NCBI GenBank assembly: GCA_963722715.1
Contig: CAVROA010000008.1
Location: forward strand, 186,001 to 250,000
Reading direction: 5' to 3'
Source of the DNA: DASQGA01 sp963722715
GTDB taxonomy: Bacteria > Actinomycetota > Thermoleophilia > Gaiellales > Gaiellaceae
DNA: 64,000 nt
Part shown: positions 16,648-23,819 of the stretch, one piece after another
How positions within the stretch are numbered: position 1 is the first letter of the stretch
How the letters are laid out: each line of letters starts with the position of its first letter
Program-made: the position numbers and the translations under genes
Notes under the pieces: model-generated
Told to the model about the DNA's origin: nothing
Seen by the model: the letters and a program-made list of their open reading frames with translations, nothing else
The model's database searches: none

Positions 16648-16881
16648 ATGACATTGCTTATGCACTGCTCTCTCTGTGGCCGGAAGCAGGCCGACGGGCT
16701 CCTCTCGCGAAATGCCTGGGGACACCTCCCGCTCGACGACGGGACCGTCTTGCGTGCGTGCTCTTCCTGCAAGAGTGAGCGGAGCGACTGGGAGATGCGG
16801 CTCCGGGCCACCGGGACTTCGAACGTGATCCTGACCGACCAGAGCAAGCTCGGCTGGAGGCCCGAAGCGACCTCGGCCTAG
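16648..16881 (+). CDS. Small zinc-ribbon protein, 77 aa, in amt operon
   Basis: Two CxxC pairs (HCSLCGRKQAD and ACSSCKSERSDWE) about 30 residues apart suggest a single zinc ribbon. GGAG lies about 9 nt before the ATG. The rest (TGTSNVILTDQSKLGWRP) has no known motif. It closes the run of tiny genes after amt and may be a regulator or adaptor for the transporter; this is inference from position only. Confidence 0.5.
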   Translation: MTLLMHCSLCGRKQADGLLSRNAWGHLPLDDGTVLRACSSCKSERSDWEMRLRATGTSNVILTDQSKLGWRPEATSA

Positions 16882-16929
16882 CGCAAGGCCGCGCTCCAGG
16901 GGTCCAGGGGTCTCATTACGTAGGGCCAC

Positions 16930-16951
16930 GGCGTCCTGCTACTTGAGCCGG
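16930..16951. repeat. 22-bp repeat, copy 1 (upstream of cupin gene)
   Basis: GGC, G, TCCTGCTACTT, G, AGC, C, GG: 19 of 22 bases match the copy at 17559-17580. It carries an imperfect inverted repeat CCTGCT/AGCCGG. Confidence 0.5.
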
Positions 16952-17054
16952 AGGCAAAACGGGCTCGCTATCCCTGGAAGCATCGGGGTTAGCGGGTCGG
17001 TTGCAGGCGTTCTGAGAGCGCCCCGGAATAGTGCTCATTTCGTAGGATTGCGCC

Positions 17055-17456
17055 GTGCCGTTCACACTCAAAAACCTCAAGGAGGACCTAGAGGACGTAG
17101 GGTCGAGGTTCGACGGCGCGCCGGATTTGGAATTCCGCTTGGCGACCCGGGCGCTCGAGCTCGAGCAATCCGGCCTGAGCTACCAGCGCGTCCCGCCTGG
17201 CTACCGCTTTCCGTACGGCCACACGCACAAGAAGCAAGAGGAGGTGTACGTGGTCGTGCGCGGGAGCGGGCGGATGAAGCTCGACGACGAGATCGTCGAG
17301 CTCAAGGAACGGGACGCGGTGCGCGTCCCGCCCGGTACGTGGCGAGGCTACGAGGCCGGGCCGGAGGGCCTCGAGATCCTCGTCATCGGCGCGCCCAATC
17401 TCGGCGAGGCTCCGCGCGAAGACGTCGATGGCCAGCGCGACTGGTGGGCTGACTAG
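17055..17456 (+). CDS. Cupin-domain protein, 133 aa
   Basis: A single small beta-barrel cupin_2 protein. Metal-ligand motif 1 is seen in YGHTHKKQEEVYVVVRGSGRM and motif 2 around DAVRVPPGTWRGYEAGPEGLE, where the usual second-motif His is replaced. GTG at 17055 is the start; there is no strong ribosome-binding site. The function could be an isomerase, dioxygenase or small-ligand sensor. A 22-bp repeat lies about 100 nt upstream and again before the next gene, whose product also ends in a cupin domain, so the two may be co-regulated. Confidence 0.68.
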   Translation: MPFTLKNLKEDLEDVGSRFDGAPDLEFRLATRALELEQSGLSYQRVPPGYRFPYGHTHKKQEEVYVVVRGSGRMKLDDEIVELKERDAVRVPPGTWRGYEAGPEGLEILVIGAPNLGEAPREDVDGQRDWWAD

Positions 17457-17558
17457 TAGACGCCTCACTGCTGGCTCGAACTTTCGCGCTGGCGCTCGAG
17501 ACCTAGAGGCCGCATAACAAAGGTTTTTGAGAGTGCGCGGCGCAGGGCGCGAACCTAT

Positions 17559-17580
17559 GGCTTCCTGCTACTTAAGCAGG
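17559..17580. repeat. 22-bp repeat, copy 2, containing perfect dyad CCTGCT-N5-AGCAGG
   Basis: The perfect 6-bp arms at 17564-17569 and 17575-17580 are separated by ACTTA. It lies 55 nt before the XRE-cupin regulator. It could be that regulator's operator or a small hairpin. Confidence 0.5.
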
Positions 17581-17634
17581 GATGTCGGCTGCGACGCACG
17601 TCCATAGCAGCGCTTTAGTGCGCCGGAGACGGTC

Positions 17635-18807
17635 GTGAGCGAAGCGGTCGGCGCATCGACCGCGAGTTCCGGCATTCCCGCTCTCGACGAGGCTCTCGGA
17701 GGTCTGTACTGGGGGGACAACGTCGTCTGGCAAGCCGACGACGACGCTCCCGTCGAGGCGTTCTACCGGGCGGTCGCCGGGACAGCGTCGCAGTATCAGC
17801 TCGCGGCGTTCGTCTCACTCAACACCGACCCCGCCGAGCTCGAGAGGATCTATCCCGGTTTCACTGTGATCGATGCGCGGTCGGACTCTCCTCTGGCGGA
17901 GCCGGATGATCTCCTCGCCGCGATCAGCCGTCGGTGCAGCCCGGTCGAGCGCGACTTGATCCTGTTCGAGCCCATGGAAGCGATGGCGGAACGCTGGGGC
18001 GCGGAGAAAGCGCTCCGCTTCTTTTCGAAGACGTGCCCGCATTTGCTCGAGGTCGGCGCAATCGCGTACTGGTCCTTCGTGCCGAGCCGCCACTCGCGGA
18101 ACTTCCGGCGCGAGATCGAGGAGATCACCCAGTGCGTGATCGCGCTCGGTGACGATCGCCTCCGGATCTCCAAGGCCGAAGGGCGGCCCGCGGGCGTGCA
18201 GGGCAACGTCTTCCGCTACCGGCTCGATAACGGGAGGCCCGAGCTCACGGCCGCCCCGGCCGCCGCGCGGCTCGGAGCGGCTCTCCACGCTTTTCGCCTG
18301 AACCGCGATCTGAGTCAGAGCGACGTTGCCCGGCTCGCCAATGTCTCGCCGAGCGCGATCTCGCAGGCCGAGCGGGGCCAGCGCGGCCTCTCGCTCGAGA
18401 CGCTCCTGACGCTGACCGCGCGCCTCGAGATCACGCTCGACGAGCTTCTCCGCGGGGACGTTGCTCCGGGCTACCGGCTCGGGCGGCGCCACGACCCGCT
18501 CGAGCTCGCCGAGTCGAAGCTCCTACCGCTACTCGACAATCCGGAGGCGGGTGTCCGTGCCTATGTCGTCCGGCTTCCGCCCGGCGGGTCCGGTTCGCCC
18601 GGAATCTCGCACAAGGGCGTCGAGGTCGTGGCCGTCGCGAGCGGGCTCGTCCAGGTGGTGCTGCCCACGGGGCGGCCTGTCCTGCGCGCCGGCGAGACGC
18701 TCCTCGCCGAGCGAAGCGGCGTCGCGAGCTGGCGCAACCTGAGCGACCACGAGGCGATGCTCTTCTGGATCCTTCGCGACGACACACGAGCCATTCAGGC
18801 TCAGTGA
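17635..18807 (+). CDS. Degenerate RecA/KaiC-like domain fused to XRE helix-turn-helix and cupin
   Basis: A 390-residue probable transcription regulator with three parts. Residues about 12-200 resemble the KaiC/RecA-like start (GIPALDEALGGLYWGDNVVW), but the Walker A lysine motif is absent. Residues about 215-275 are a clear XRE helix-turn-helix (LSQSDVARLANVSPSAISQA, LSLETLLTLTARLEITLDEL). Residues about 300-385 are a cupin sensor domain (VVRLPPGGSGSPGISHKGVE, ending EAMLFWIL). XRE-cupin regulators commonly sense small metabolites; the N-terminal extension is unusual. It is convergent with the methylamine/C1 block, 1 nt from folD, and may regulate the neighbouring cupin gene through the shared 22-bp repeat. 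Confidence 0.72.
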   Translation: MSEAVGASTASSGIPALDEALGGLYWGDNVVWQADDDAPVEAFYRAVAGTASQYQLAAFVSLNTDPAELERIYPGFTVIDARSDSPLAEPDDLLAAISRRCSPVERDLILFEPMEAMAERWGAEKALRFFSKTCPHLLEVGAIAYWSFVPSRHSRNFRREIEEITQCVIALGDDRLRISKAEGRPAGVQGNVFRYRLDNGRPELTAAPAAARLGAALHAFRLNRDLSQSDVARLANVSPSAISQAERGQRGLSLETLLTLTARLEITLDELLRGDVAPGYRLGRRHDPLELAESKLLPLLDNPEAGVRAYVVRLPPGGSGSPGISHKGVEVVAVASGLVQVVLPTGRPVLRAGETLLAERSGVASWRNLSDHEAMLFWILRDDTRAIQAQ

Positions 18808-18808
18808 G

Positions 18809-19729
18809 CTAGAGCTGGGCGCGGTAGCGCGCGGCCTCGACCGTGTTCTTCAGGAGCCACACGTCCGTGATCGGCCCCACGCCACCCGGAACGGGCGAGA
18901 TCGCCTCGGCCTTCGCGGCCACGCTCTCGAAGTCGAGATCTCCGACGAGGCGCGTCTTGCCGGTCTCCGGGTCTTTCAGCGGGTTGATGCCGACGTCGAT
19001 GGCGATCACGCCCTCCTTGACCATGTCGCCGTCGACGAGCCCGGGGACGCCTGCCGCCACGATGATGATGTCGGCCGCCAGCGTGTGTTCGGCCAGGCGC
19101 CCTGCCGCGGACGTGTGGTGGTGGCACGAGATCACGGTGGCTCCGCGGGCGAGGCCGAGCCAGAGAGCGGGTTTCCCCACGTTGTTGGAGCGGCCGACGA
19201 GCACGAGGTCGAGGCCGTTGTAGAACGTCCCGGGATCTCGACCCGATTCGGTGACGTAGCGATCGAGCATGTAGAAGACGGAGGCCGGAGTCGAGGGCGT
19301 AAAGCGCGGCTCGCCGAGCGCCAGGAGGCCGGCGTTCACGGGGTGGACGGCCTCCACGTCCTTCAGAGGATCGAGCATCTGGTAGAGCTGAGCCTCGGAG
19401 ACCTGCGGCGGGAGCGGCCGCAGGATCAGGATCCCCGAGACGCGGGGATCGGCATTCAGCTTGCCGACGACGGCGAGTGCCTCCGCCTGCTCGACGTCGA
19501 GGCCGAGCGGCTCCGACGTGTAGTGGCAGCCGAGCTCCTCGGCCAGCCGGCGGACGCGCCGCTCGTAAGCTGCGGCCGCGTAGTCGTCACCCACGAGGAC
19601 GGTCGCGAGACCGGGCCGGATGCCGAGCGAGGTGAGGGAACGGAACTCCTGCTCCACCTCTTCGCGAAGCTCGGCGGCGAACGCCTCACCGTCGATGACA
19701 TGGGCACGAACCGTGCTCTCCGGGCTCAC
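18809..19729 (-). CDS. folD: FolD-family methylene-tetrahydrofolate dehydrogenase with altered active site
   Basis: A 306-residue enzyme expected to oxidise methylene-H4F to methenyl-H4F with NAD(P)+. Family landmarks are LATVLVGDD, VHPVNAGLLALGEPRFTPST, the nucleotide site LVLVGRSNNVGKPALWLGLA and VPGGVGPITDVWLLKNTVEA. The classical catalytic residues are changed: the Lys of YVxxK is Val59 (YERRV), the Gln of LVQLPLP is Arg104 (LILRPLP) and the Asp of KDVDG is Glu126 (KDVEA). Loss of that Lys abolishes cyclohydrolase activity in studied FolD enzymes, so this may be dehydrogenase-only, with fchA supplying the cyclohydrolase. GTG at 19729 is chosen; GTG at 19744 is also possible. Confidence 0.8.
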   Translation of the reverse strand: MSPESTVRAHVIDGEAFAAELREEVEQEFRSLTSLGIRPGLATVLVGDDYAAAAYERRVRRLAEELGCHYTSEPLGLDVEQAEALAVVGKLNADPRVSGILILRPLPPQVSEAQLYQMLDPLKDVEAVHPVNAGLLALGEPRFTPSTPASVFYMLDRYVTESGRDPGTFYNGLDLVLVGRSNNVGKPALWLGLARGATVISCHHHTSAAGRLAEHTLAADIIIVAAGVPGLVDGDMVKEGVIAIDVGINPLKDPETGKTRLVGDLDFESVAAKAEAISPVPGGVGPITDVWLLKNTVEAARYRAQL

Positions 19730-19773
19730 GGCGAAACCGTACACCGGGCCGACCAGCTGCCAGCGTGGACGGG

Positions 19774-20341
19774 CTAGCTGGCGGCGGCCAGCGCCTCCTC
19801 GGCCGCACCGGACGCATCCACGGCGTAACGTCGAGCCTGGATGACGCGCTCGTCGTCGTCGCGCCCCAGGTTCGCGGCCACGAGGTTCGCCGTGGCTCTT
19901 GCCGCTGCCTCTGCGAAGAGAGCCGCCGAGACGGCGTCGTCCTTCAGATTCGGATTGCCCTTCTCCGCCAGGGTCGCGGCCAAATCGGCGACCCTGGCCG
20001 CCACGGCCGCGATCTCGAGCGGCACAGCGGCCGCCCGGTCGGTCGCCTGTGGCGACGGCCCGATCGCGCTCCTGATCGTCCTTGGGGAGCCGGATCGCGG
20101 TCAGATACTCGGCAAACGCATCCGCGTCGGCCTGAGCGAGCGGCGCCACCCGCTCGCGGAGCTCGTCAGCCTCCGTGGCGACCGCCTTCCAGCCGTCCCA
20201 GCGCTTGCGTGAGAAGCGTGCCCCCATGCCCACGAGGCCTGCCGCCATCGCAGTCACGACCGCGGCCACCGCGCCGCCGCCGGGCGCAGGCTCCTCTGCC
20301 GCGATCTGATCCAGAAAATCCGAGACAGACTGATCGAGCAT
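19774..20341 (-). pseudogene. fchA: Methenyl-H4F cyclohydrolase/cyclodeaminase FchA, one frameshift
   Basis: A formiminotransferase-cyclodeaminase-like protein of about 189 residues that would hydrolyse methenyl-H4F to formyl-H4F. The N-terminal half is canonical (MLDQSVSDFLDQIAAEEPAP then GGGAVAAVVTAMAAGLVGMG) to about RLPKDDQERDRA. The expected continuation ATDRAAAVPLEIAAVAARVA and KGNPNLKDDAVSAALFAEAA lies one frame over and ends at TAG 19774-19776. The length is 568 nt (3n+1); the extra base is near 20060-20075. Its ATG follows the fhs stop directly, so it is translationally coupled. Without a shift, ribosomes would run in frame into the folD sequence. Confidence 0.78.
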
Positions 20342-22009
20342 CTAGAAGAGCCCGACCGTGCGGCCGTTCTCGTCGATGTCCACATTGAACGCGGCCGGAG
20401 TCTTGCCGAGCCCCGGCATCGTCTGCATGTCACCGAGGAGGGGCACGAGCCAACCCGCACCGGTGTAGGCCCGAATGTCGCGGACCGGGACCGTGAAGCC
20501 GGTGGGCGCACCGAGGAGGGTCGGGTCGTGGGACAGCGACAGGTGTGTCTTCGCCATGCACACCGGCAGGTTGTCGAACCCTTGCTCGGTGAACGTCTTG
20601 ATCTTCTCCTTCGCGGCCGGGAGGAAGTCGACGCCCTCCGCGCCGTACACTCGCTTGCAGATCGCTTCGATCTTCTGGTCGATCGGAGCCTCGAGCGGAT
20701 AGATGAAGTCGAACTTCGCCGGCGACTCGGACGCGTCGACGACTGCTTCGGCCAACGCGGCCGCACCCTCGCCGCCCCGCTCGAACGCCTCGTTCAGTTC
20801 GGCCGCGTGGGCGCCGTAGTCGAGCGCCAGCTTCCGAAGCGTCTCGACCTCCTCGTCGGAGTCGCCCGGAAAGCGGTTGACGGCGACGACTGCGTTCAGG
20901 CCGAACTCCTTGACGATCCCGAGGTGGCGCTGCAGGTTCGCGGCTCCCTTCTCGAGCACGTCCAGGCCACCGTCGATGTCGCCGCCGTGGTGCTTGAGTG
21001 CGCGCACCGTCGCGACGAGCACGACCGCGCTGGGCGAAAGGCCGCCGATCCGGCAGACGATGTCCAGGAACTTCTCCATGCCCATATCGGAGCCGAACCC
21101 GCTCTCGGTGACGACGAAGTCGCCGAGCTTCAGTCCGACCAGATCCGCCACGAGCGAGCTGTTGCCGTGGGCGATATTGGCAAAGGGCCCGCAATGGATG
21201 AACGCCGGTTGGTGCTCGAGCGTCTGGACGAGGTTGGGCTTCAGCGCGTCTTTCAGGAGGACCGTCATCGCGCCCGCGGCCCTGATCTGCTCGGCGTTCA
21301 CGGGCTTCCCGTCCCAGGTGTAGGCGACGGTGATCGCCCCCAGGCGGCGGCGGAGGTCGTGGAGATCGCGGGCGACGGCCACGATCGCCATCACCTCGGA
21401 CGCCGCGGTGATGTCGAAGCCCGTCTCCCGCACGTAGCCGTTCGGCCGGCCGCCGATCCCGACCACGATCTGCCGGAGCGCCCGGTCGTTCATGTCGACG
21501 CAGCGCCTCCAGCTCACGGTCAGCGGGTCGATTCCGGCTTCGTTTCCGTGCAGGAGGTGAGCTTCGAGCATGGCCGCGAGCAGGTTGTTGGCGGCGGAGA
21601 TCGCGTGGAGGTCGCCCGTGAAGTGGAGGTTCAGATCTTCCATCGGGACGACCTGGGCGTACCCGCCACCCGCGGCTCCGCCCTTGATCCCGAAGACCGG
21701 GCCCACGGACGCCTCGCGCAGGCAGAGCACCGGATCCTTGCCGATGTGGCCGAGACCCTGGGTCAGCGAGACAGAGGTTGTCGTCTTGCCCTCGCCTGCC
21801 TTGGTGGGAGTGATCGCCGTCACGCAGACGAGCTTGGCGTCCGCCTTCGCCTGCAGGCGCTCGACGACCGAGAGGTCGACCTTCGCCTTGTACTTCCCGT
21901 AGAGATCGAACTCGTCCTCGCTCAAGCCTGCCCGCTCGGCGATCTCGGTGATCGGGAGAAGCTCCGCCTCCTGCGCTATCTCCAGGCTCGACGGCATCTG
22001 TGTCGCCAT
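20342..22009 (-). CDS. fhs: Formate--tetrahydrofolate ligase (formyl-H4F synthetase)
   Basis: Interconverts formate, ATP and H4F with formyl-H4F, ADP and phosphate; in a catabolic setting it runs towards formate and conserves ATP. It has 555 residues, the normal length. The P-loop TPTKAGEGKTTT is at residues 67-78, with REASVGPVFGIKGGAAGGGY, EAGIDPLTVSWRRCVDMNDR, TGFDITAASEVMAI and FANIAHGNSS as family signatures. AAGGAGA precedes the ATG. It sits between the beta subunit of the methyl-amine dehydrogenase and fchA/folD, forming a complete methylene-H4F to formate route. Confidence 0.95.
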   Translation of the reverse strand: MATQMPSSLEIAQEAELLPITEIAERAGLSEDEFDLYGKYKAKVDLSVVERLQAKADAKLVCVTAITPTKAGEGKTTTSVSLTQGLGHIGKDPVLCLREASVGPVFGIKGGAAGGGYAQVVPMEDLNLHFTGDLHAISAANNLLAAMLEAHLLHGNEAGIDPLTVSWRRCVDMNDRALRQIVVGIGGRPNGYVRETGFDITAASEVMAIVAVARDLHDLRRRLGAITVAYTWDGKPVNAEQIRAAGAMTVLLKDALKPNLVQTLEHQPAFIHCGPFANIAHGNSSLVADLVGLKLGDFVVTESGFGSDMGMEKFLDIVCRIGGLSPSAVVLVATVRALKHHGGDIDGGLDVLEKGAANLQRHLGIVKEFGLNAVVAVNRFPGDSDEEVETLRKLALDYGAHAAELNEAFERGGEGAAALAEAVVDASESPAKFDFIYPLEAPIDQKIEAICKRVYGAEGVDFLPAAKEKIKTFTEQGFDNLPVCMAKTHLSLSHDPTLLGAPTGFTVPVRDIRAYTGAGWLVPLLGDMQTMPGLGKTPAAFNVDIDENGRTVGLF

Positions 22010-22026
22010 GCTGTCTCCTTTCTGGC

Positions 22027-23241
22027 CTAGTGAGACACGGCCGCAGCGGCCAGCTCGGAGACCATCGTGTCAGTGTAGAAGCGCTCGAGCGCGAACGGCT
22101 GGATCAGCTCCGGCGGCTTCCCGGTCGCGACGAGCTCCGCCATCGTCACGCCCACGATCGGCGCCGCCTTGAAGCCGTAGGTGCCCCAGCCCGTGGAGAT
22201 GTGGAAGTTGTCGACCTCGGTCTTCCCGAGAATCGGGCTGTAGTCGGGGGAGAGGTCGCAGAGGCCCGTCCACGCGCGCAGGATCTTGGTCCGTTCGAGC
22301 TGCGGGAAGAGCTCGAGCACATGGCGCGCCGAGTACTCGAGGAAGGTGAAGGTTCCGATGCCCTTGTAGGTCGAGTAGGGCTCGATCTCGGCCCCGATCA
22401 GGAACTCACCGCGATCTGTCTGCGATACGTAGACGTGCATCTGCGACGAGACGATGACGACATCCAGGAACGGCTTCACGGGCTCGGTCACGAAGGCCTG
22501 CAGGATGTGGGTGGTGATGGGGAGTGGCACCTCAGCCATGGCGGCGATCAGCGTCGACCAGCCCGCCGTCGCCGAGACGACCTGGTCGCAGGAGATGAAG
22601 CCGCGATTCGTGTCGACGCCGATGGCGCGCCCGTTTCGCATCTCGATGTCCGTCACCTCGGTGTACGGGTGAATCTCGACGCCATGGCGGTCGGCTCCTC
22701 TGGCGTAGCCCCAGACAACCGCGTCGTGTCGGATGATGCCGCCCGGCGGATGGTAGAGCGCCGCCACGACCGGCCAGGTGGGCCGGTCGGACAAGTCCAT
22801 CTCGGGACACAGCTTCGCGATCTCGTCCAGGTAGATGACCTGGCTGTCGATGTCGAGGAGCTGGTTCACCTCGGCACGCTCGGTGGCCGTGATGATCCCG
22901 CGGTCCGAGTGGGCGAGGGTCAGGTGCCCCTGCTGCGAGAAGAGCATGTTGAAGTCGAGCTCGGCCGAGAGGCCCTCGTAGAGCTTCACGCTTTGCTTAT
23001 AGAACCGCGCTCCCTCGGGAGTCCTGTAGTTACACCGGATGATCGTCGTGTTCCGCCCCGCAGCCCCGGAACCGATGTAGCTCTGCTCGAGCACGGCGAC
23101 GTTCGTTATCCCGTGCTCCTTGGCGAGGTAGTAAGCGGTTGCCAGCCCGTGTGCTCCGCCGCCCACGATGACGACGTCGTAGTGGCGCTTGAGCTCGCCG
23201 CGGCGGCGCCACATGCGCTTCTCGAAGAAGATGTCCTTCAT
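22027..23241 (-). CDS. mgdA: N-methylglutamate dehydrogenase / sarcosine oxidase beta subunit
   Basis: The 404-residue flavoprotein subunit that oxidises the N-methyl amine. It has the FAD motif YDVVIVGGGAHGLATAYYLA, LEQSYIGSGAAGRNTTIIRC (the region around the covalent-flavin site of SoxB), and the late motif NFHISTGWGTYGFKAAPIVG. The ATG at 23241 overlaps the gamma-subunit stop by four bases. Heterotetrameric sarcosine oxidase and N-methylglutamate dehydrogenase are homologous and cannot be told apart by motif. The adjacent gmaS and mgsABC genes favour N-methylglutamate as substrate, with release of glutamate and methylene-H4F. Confidence 0.8.
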   Translation of the reverse strand: MKDIFFEKRMWRRRGELKRHYDVVIVGGGAHGLATAYYLAKEHGITNVAVLEQSYIGSGAAGRNTTIIRCNYRTPEGARFYKQSVKLYEGLSAELDFNMLFSQQGHLTLAHSDRGIITATERAEVNQLLDIDSQVIYLDEIAKLCPEMDLSDRPTWPVVAALYHPPGGIIRHDAVVWGYARGADRHGVEIHPYTEVTDIEMRNGRAIGVDTNRGFISCDQVVSATAGWSTLIAAMAEVPLPITTHILQAFVTEPVKPFLDVVIVSSQMHVYVSQTDRGEFLIGAEIEPYSTYKGIGTFTFLEYSARHVLELFPQLERTKILRAWTGLCDLSPDYSPILGKTEVDNFHISTGWGTYGFKAAPIVGVTMAELVATGKPPELIQPFALERFYTDTMVSELAAAAVSH

Positions 23242-23819
23242 GCGCTCGGCCCGCCTCCAAGCGGGTTGGCGGCGTCGACGACCGCTTCCCAGAGGTAGTG
23301 GCCGTATTCCTGCGGCATCACGATCAGATACCGCTCGTCGCCGGGTCTCGCAACCAGGGCGCGAATGTGCGCGAATGCGCCGATCAAGGGCAGCTTGTCC
23401 AGATCGAGCTCGGTGAGCCGGCGCATGACCGTGCTCGCTCCGGGCCCGTCGACCTCGATCGCGCCCCACGCTGCGCTTGTATCCACGAAGCCTTCATGGG
23501 CGGAGCCGGCGCCGCGCCGGTAGCTGGCGACGAGCGTCTCGCCCTCGCCGGTCGGCGGTATGACTCCGTGCTCCCCGTCCCCGAACTCGATGTGGATCGA
23601 GCCGTCGCCCTGCTCGATCCGGTAGGACGCAGTCACGTCCCGGATCGCAATCCGGTGTCGCTCCTGGCCGGCGACGTGTGTCGCGACGAGCCAGCCGTCG
23701 TGCTCCTCGAACTCGGCACCGGCCTCGGTCAGACGCCTGTGCATGGGCGACTTCAGGACCGGGTGAAACCGATCCGAGCGCTCGGCCTTGTCGAGGGAGA
23801 GAAAGTCGAGCACGCTCAT
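23238..23819 (-). CDS. mgdD: N-methylglutamate dehydrogenase / sarcosine oxidase gamma subunit
   Basis: A 193-residue SoxG-like subunit, structurally a short GcvT-like fold that packs on the alpha subunit. Recognisable features are SPMHRRLTEAGAEFEEHDGW near the start and the C-terminal FAHIRALVARPGDERYLIVM and YGHYLWEAVVDA. It overlaps both neighbours by four bases (alpha upstream, beta downstream), so all subunits are translated together. Gamma subunits diverge quickly; the assignment rests mainly on size, position and the C-terminal motif. Confidence 0.75.
   Translation of the reverse strand: MSVLDFLSLDKAERSDRFHPVLKSPMHRRLTEAGAEFEEHDGWLVATHVAGQERHRIAIRDVTASYRIEQGDGSIHIEFGDGEHGVIPPTGEGETLVASYRRGAGSAHEGFVDTSAAWGAIEVDGPGASTVMRRLTELDLDKLPLIGAFAHIRALVARPGDERYLIVMPQEYGHYLWEAVVDAANPLGGGPSA

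Noticed and set aside
18809..20341. One 510-codon frame joining the FchA N-terminus to FolD as a fusion protein
   Set aside because: The middle of that frame is Arg/Gly-rich nonsense, while the real FchA C-terminal sequence and its stop lie in another frame. The join is a by-product of GC-rich sequence with few stops.
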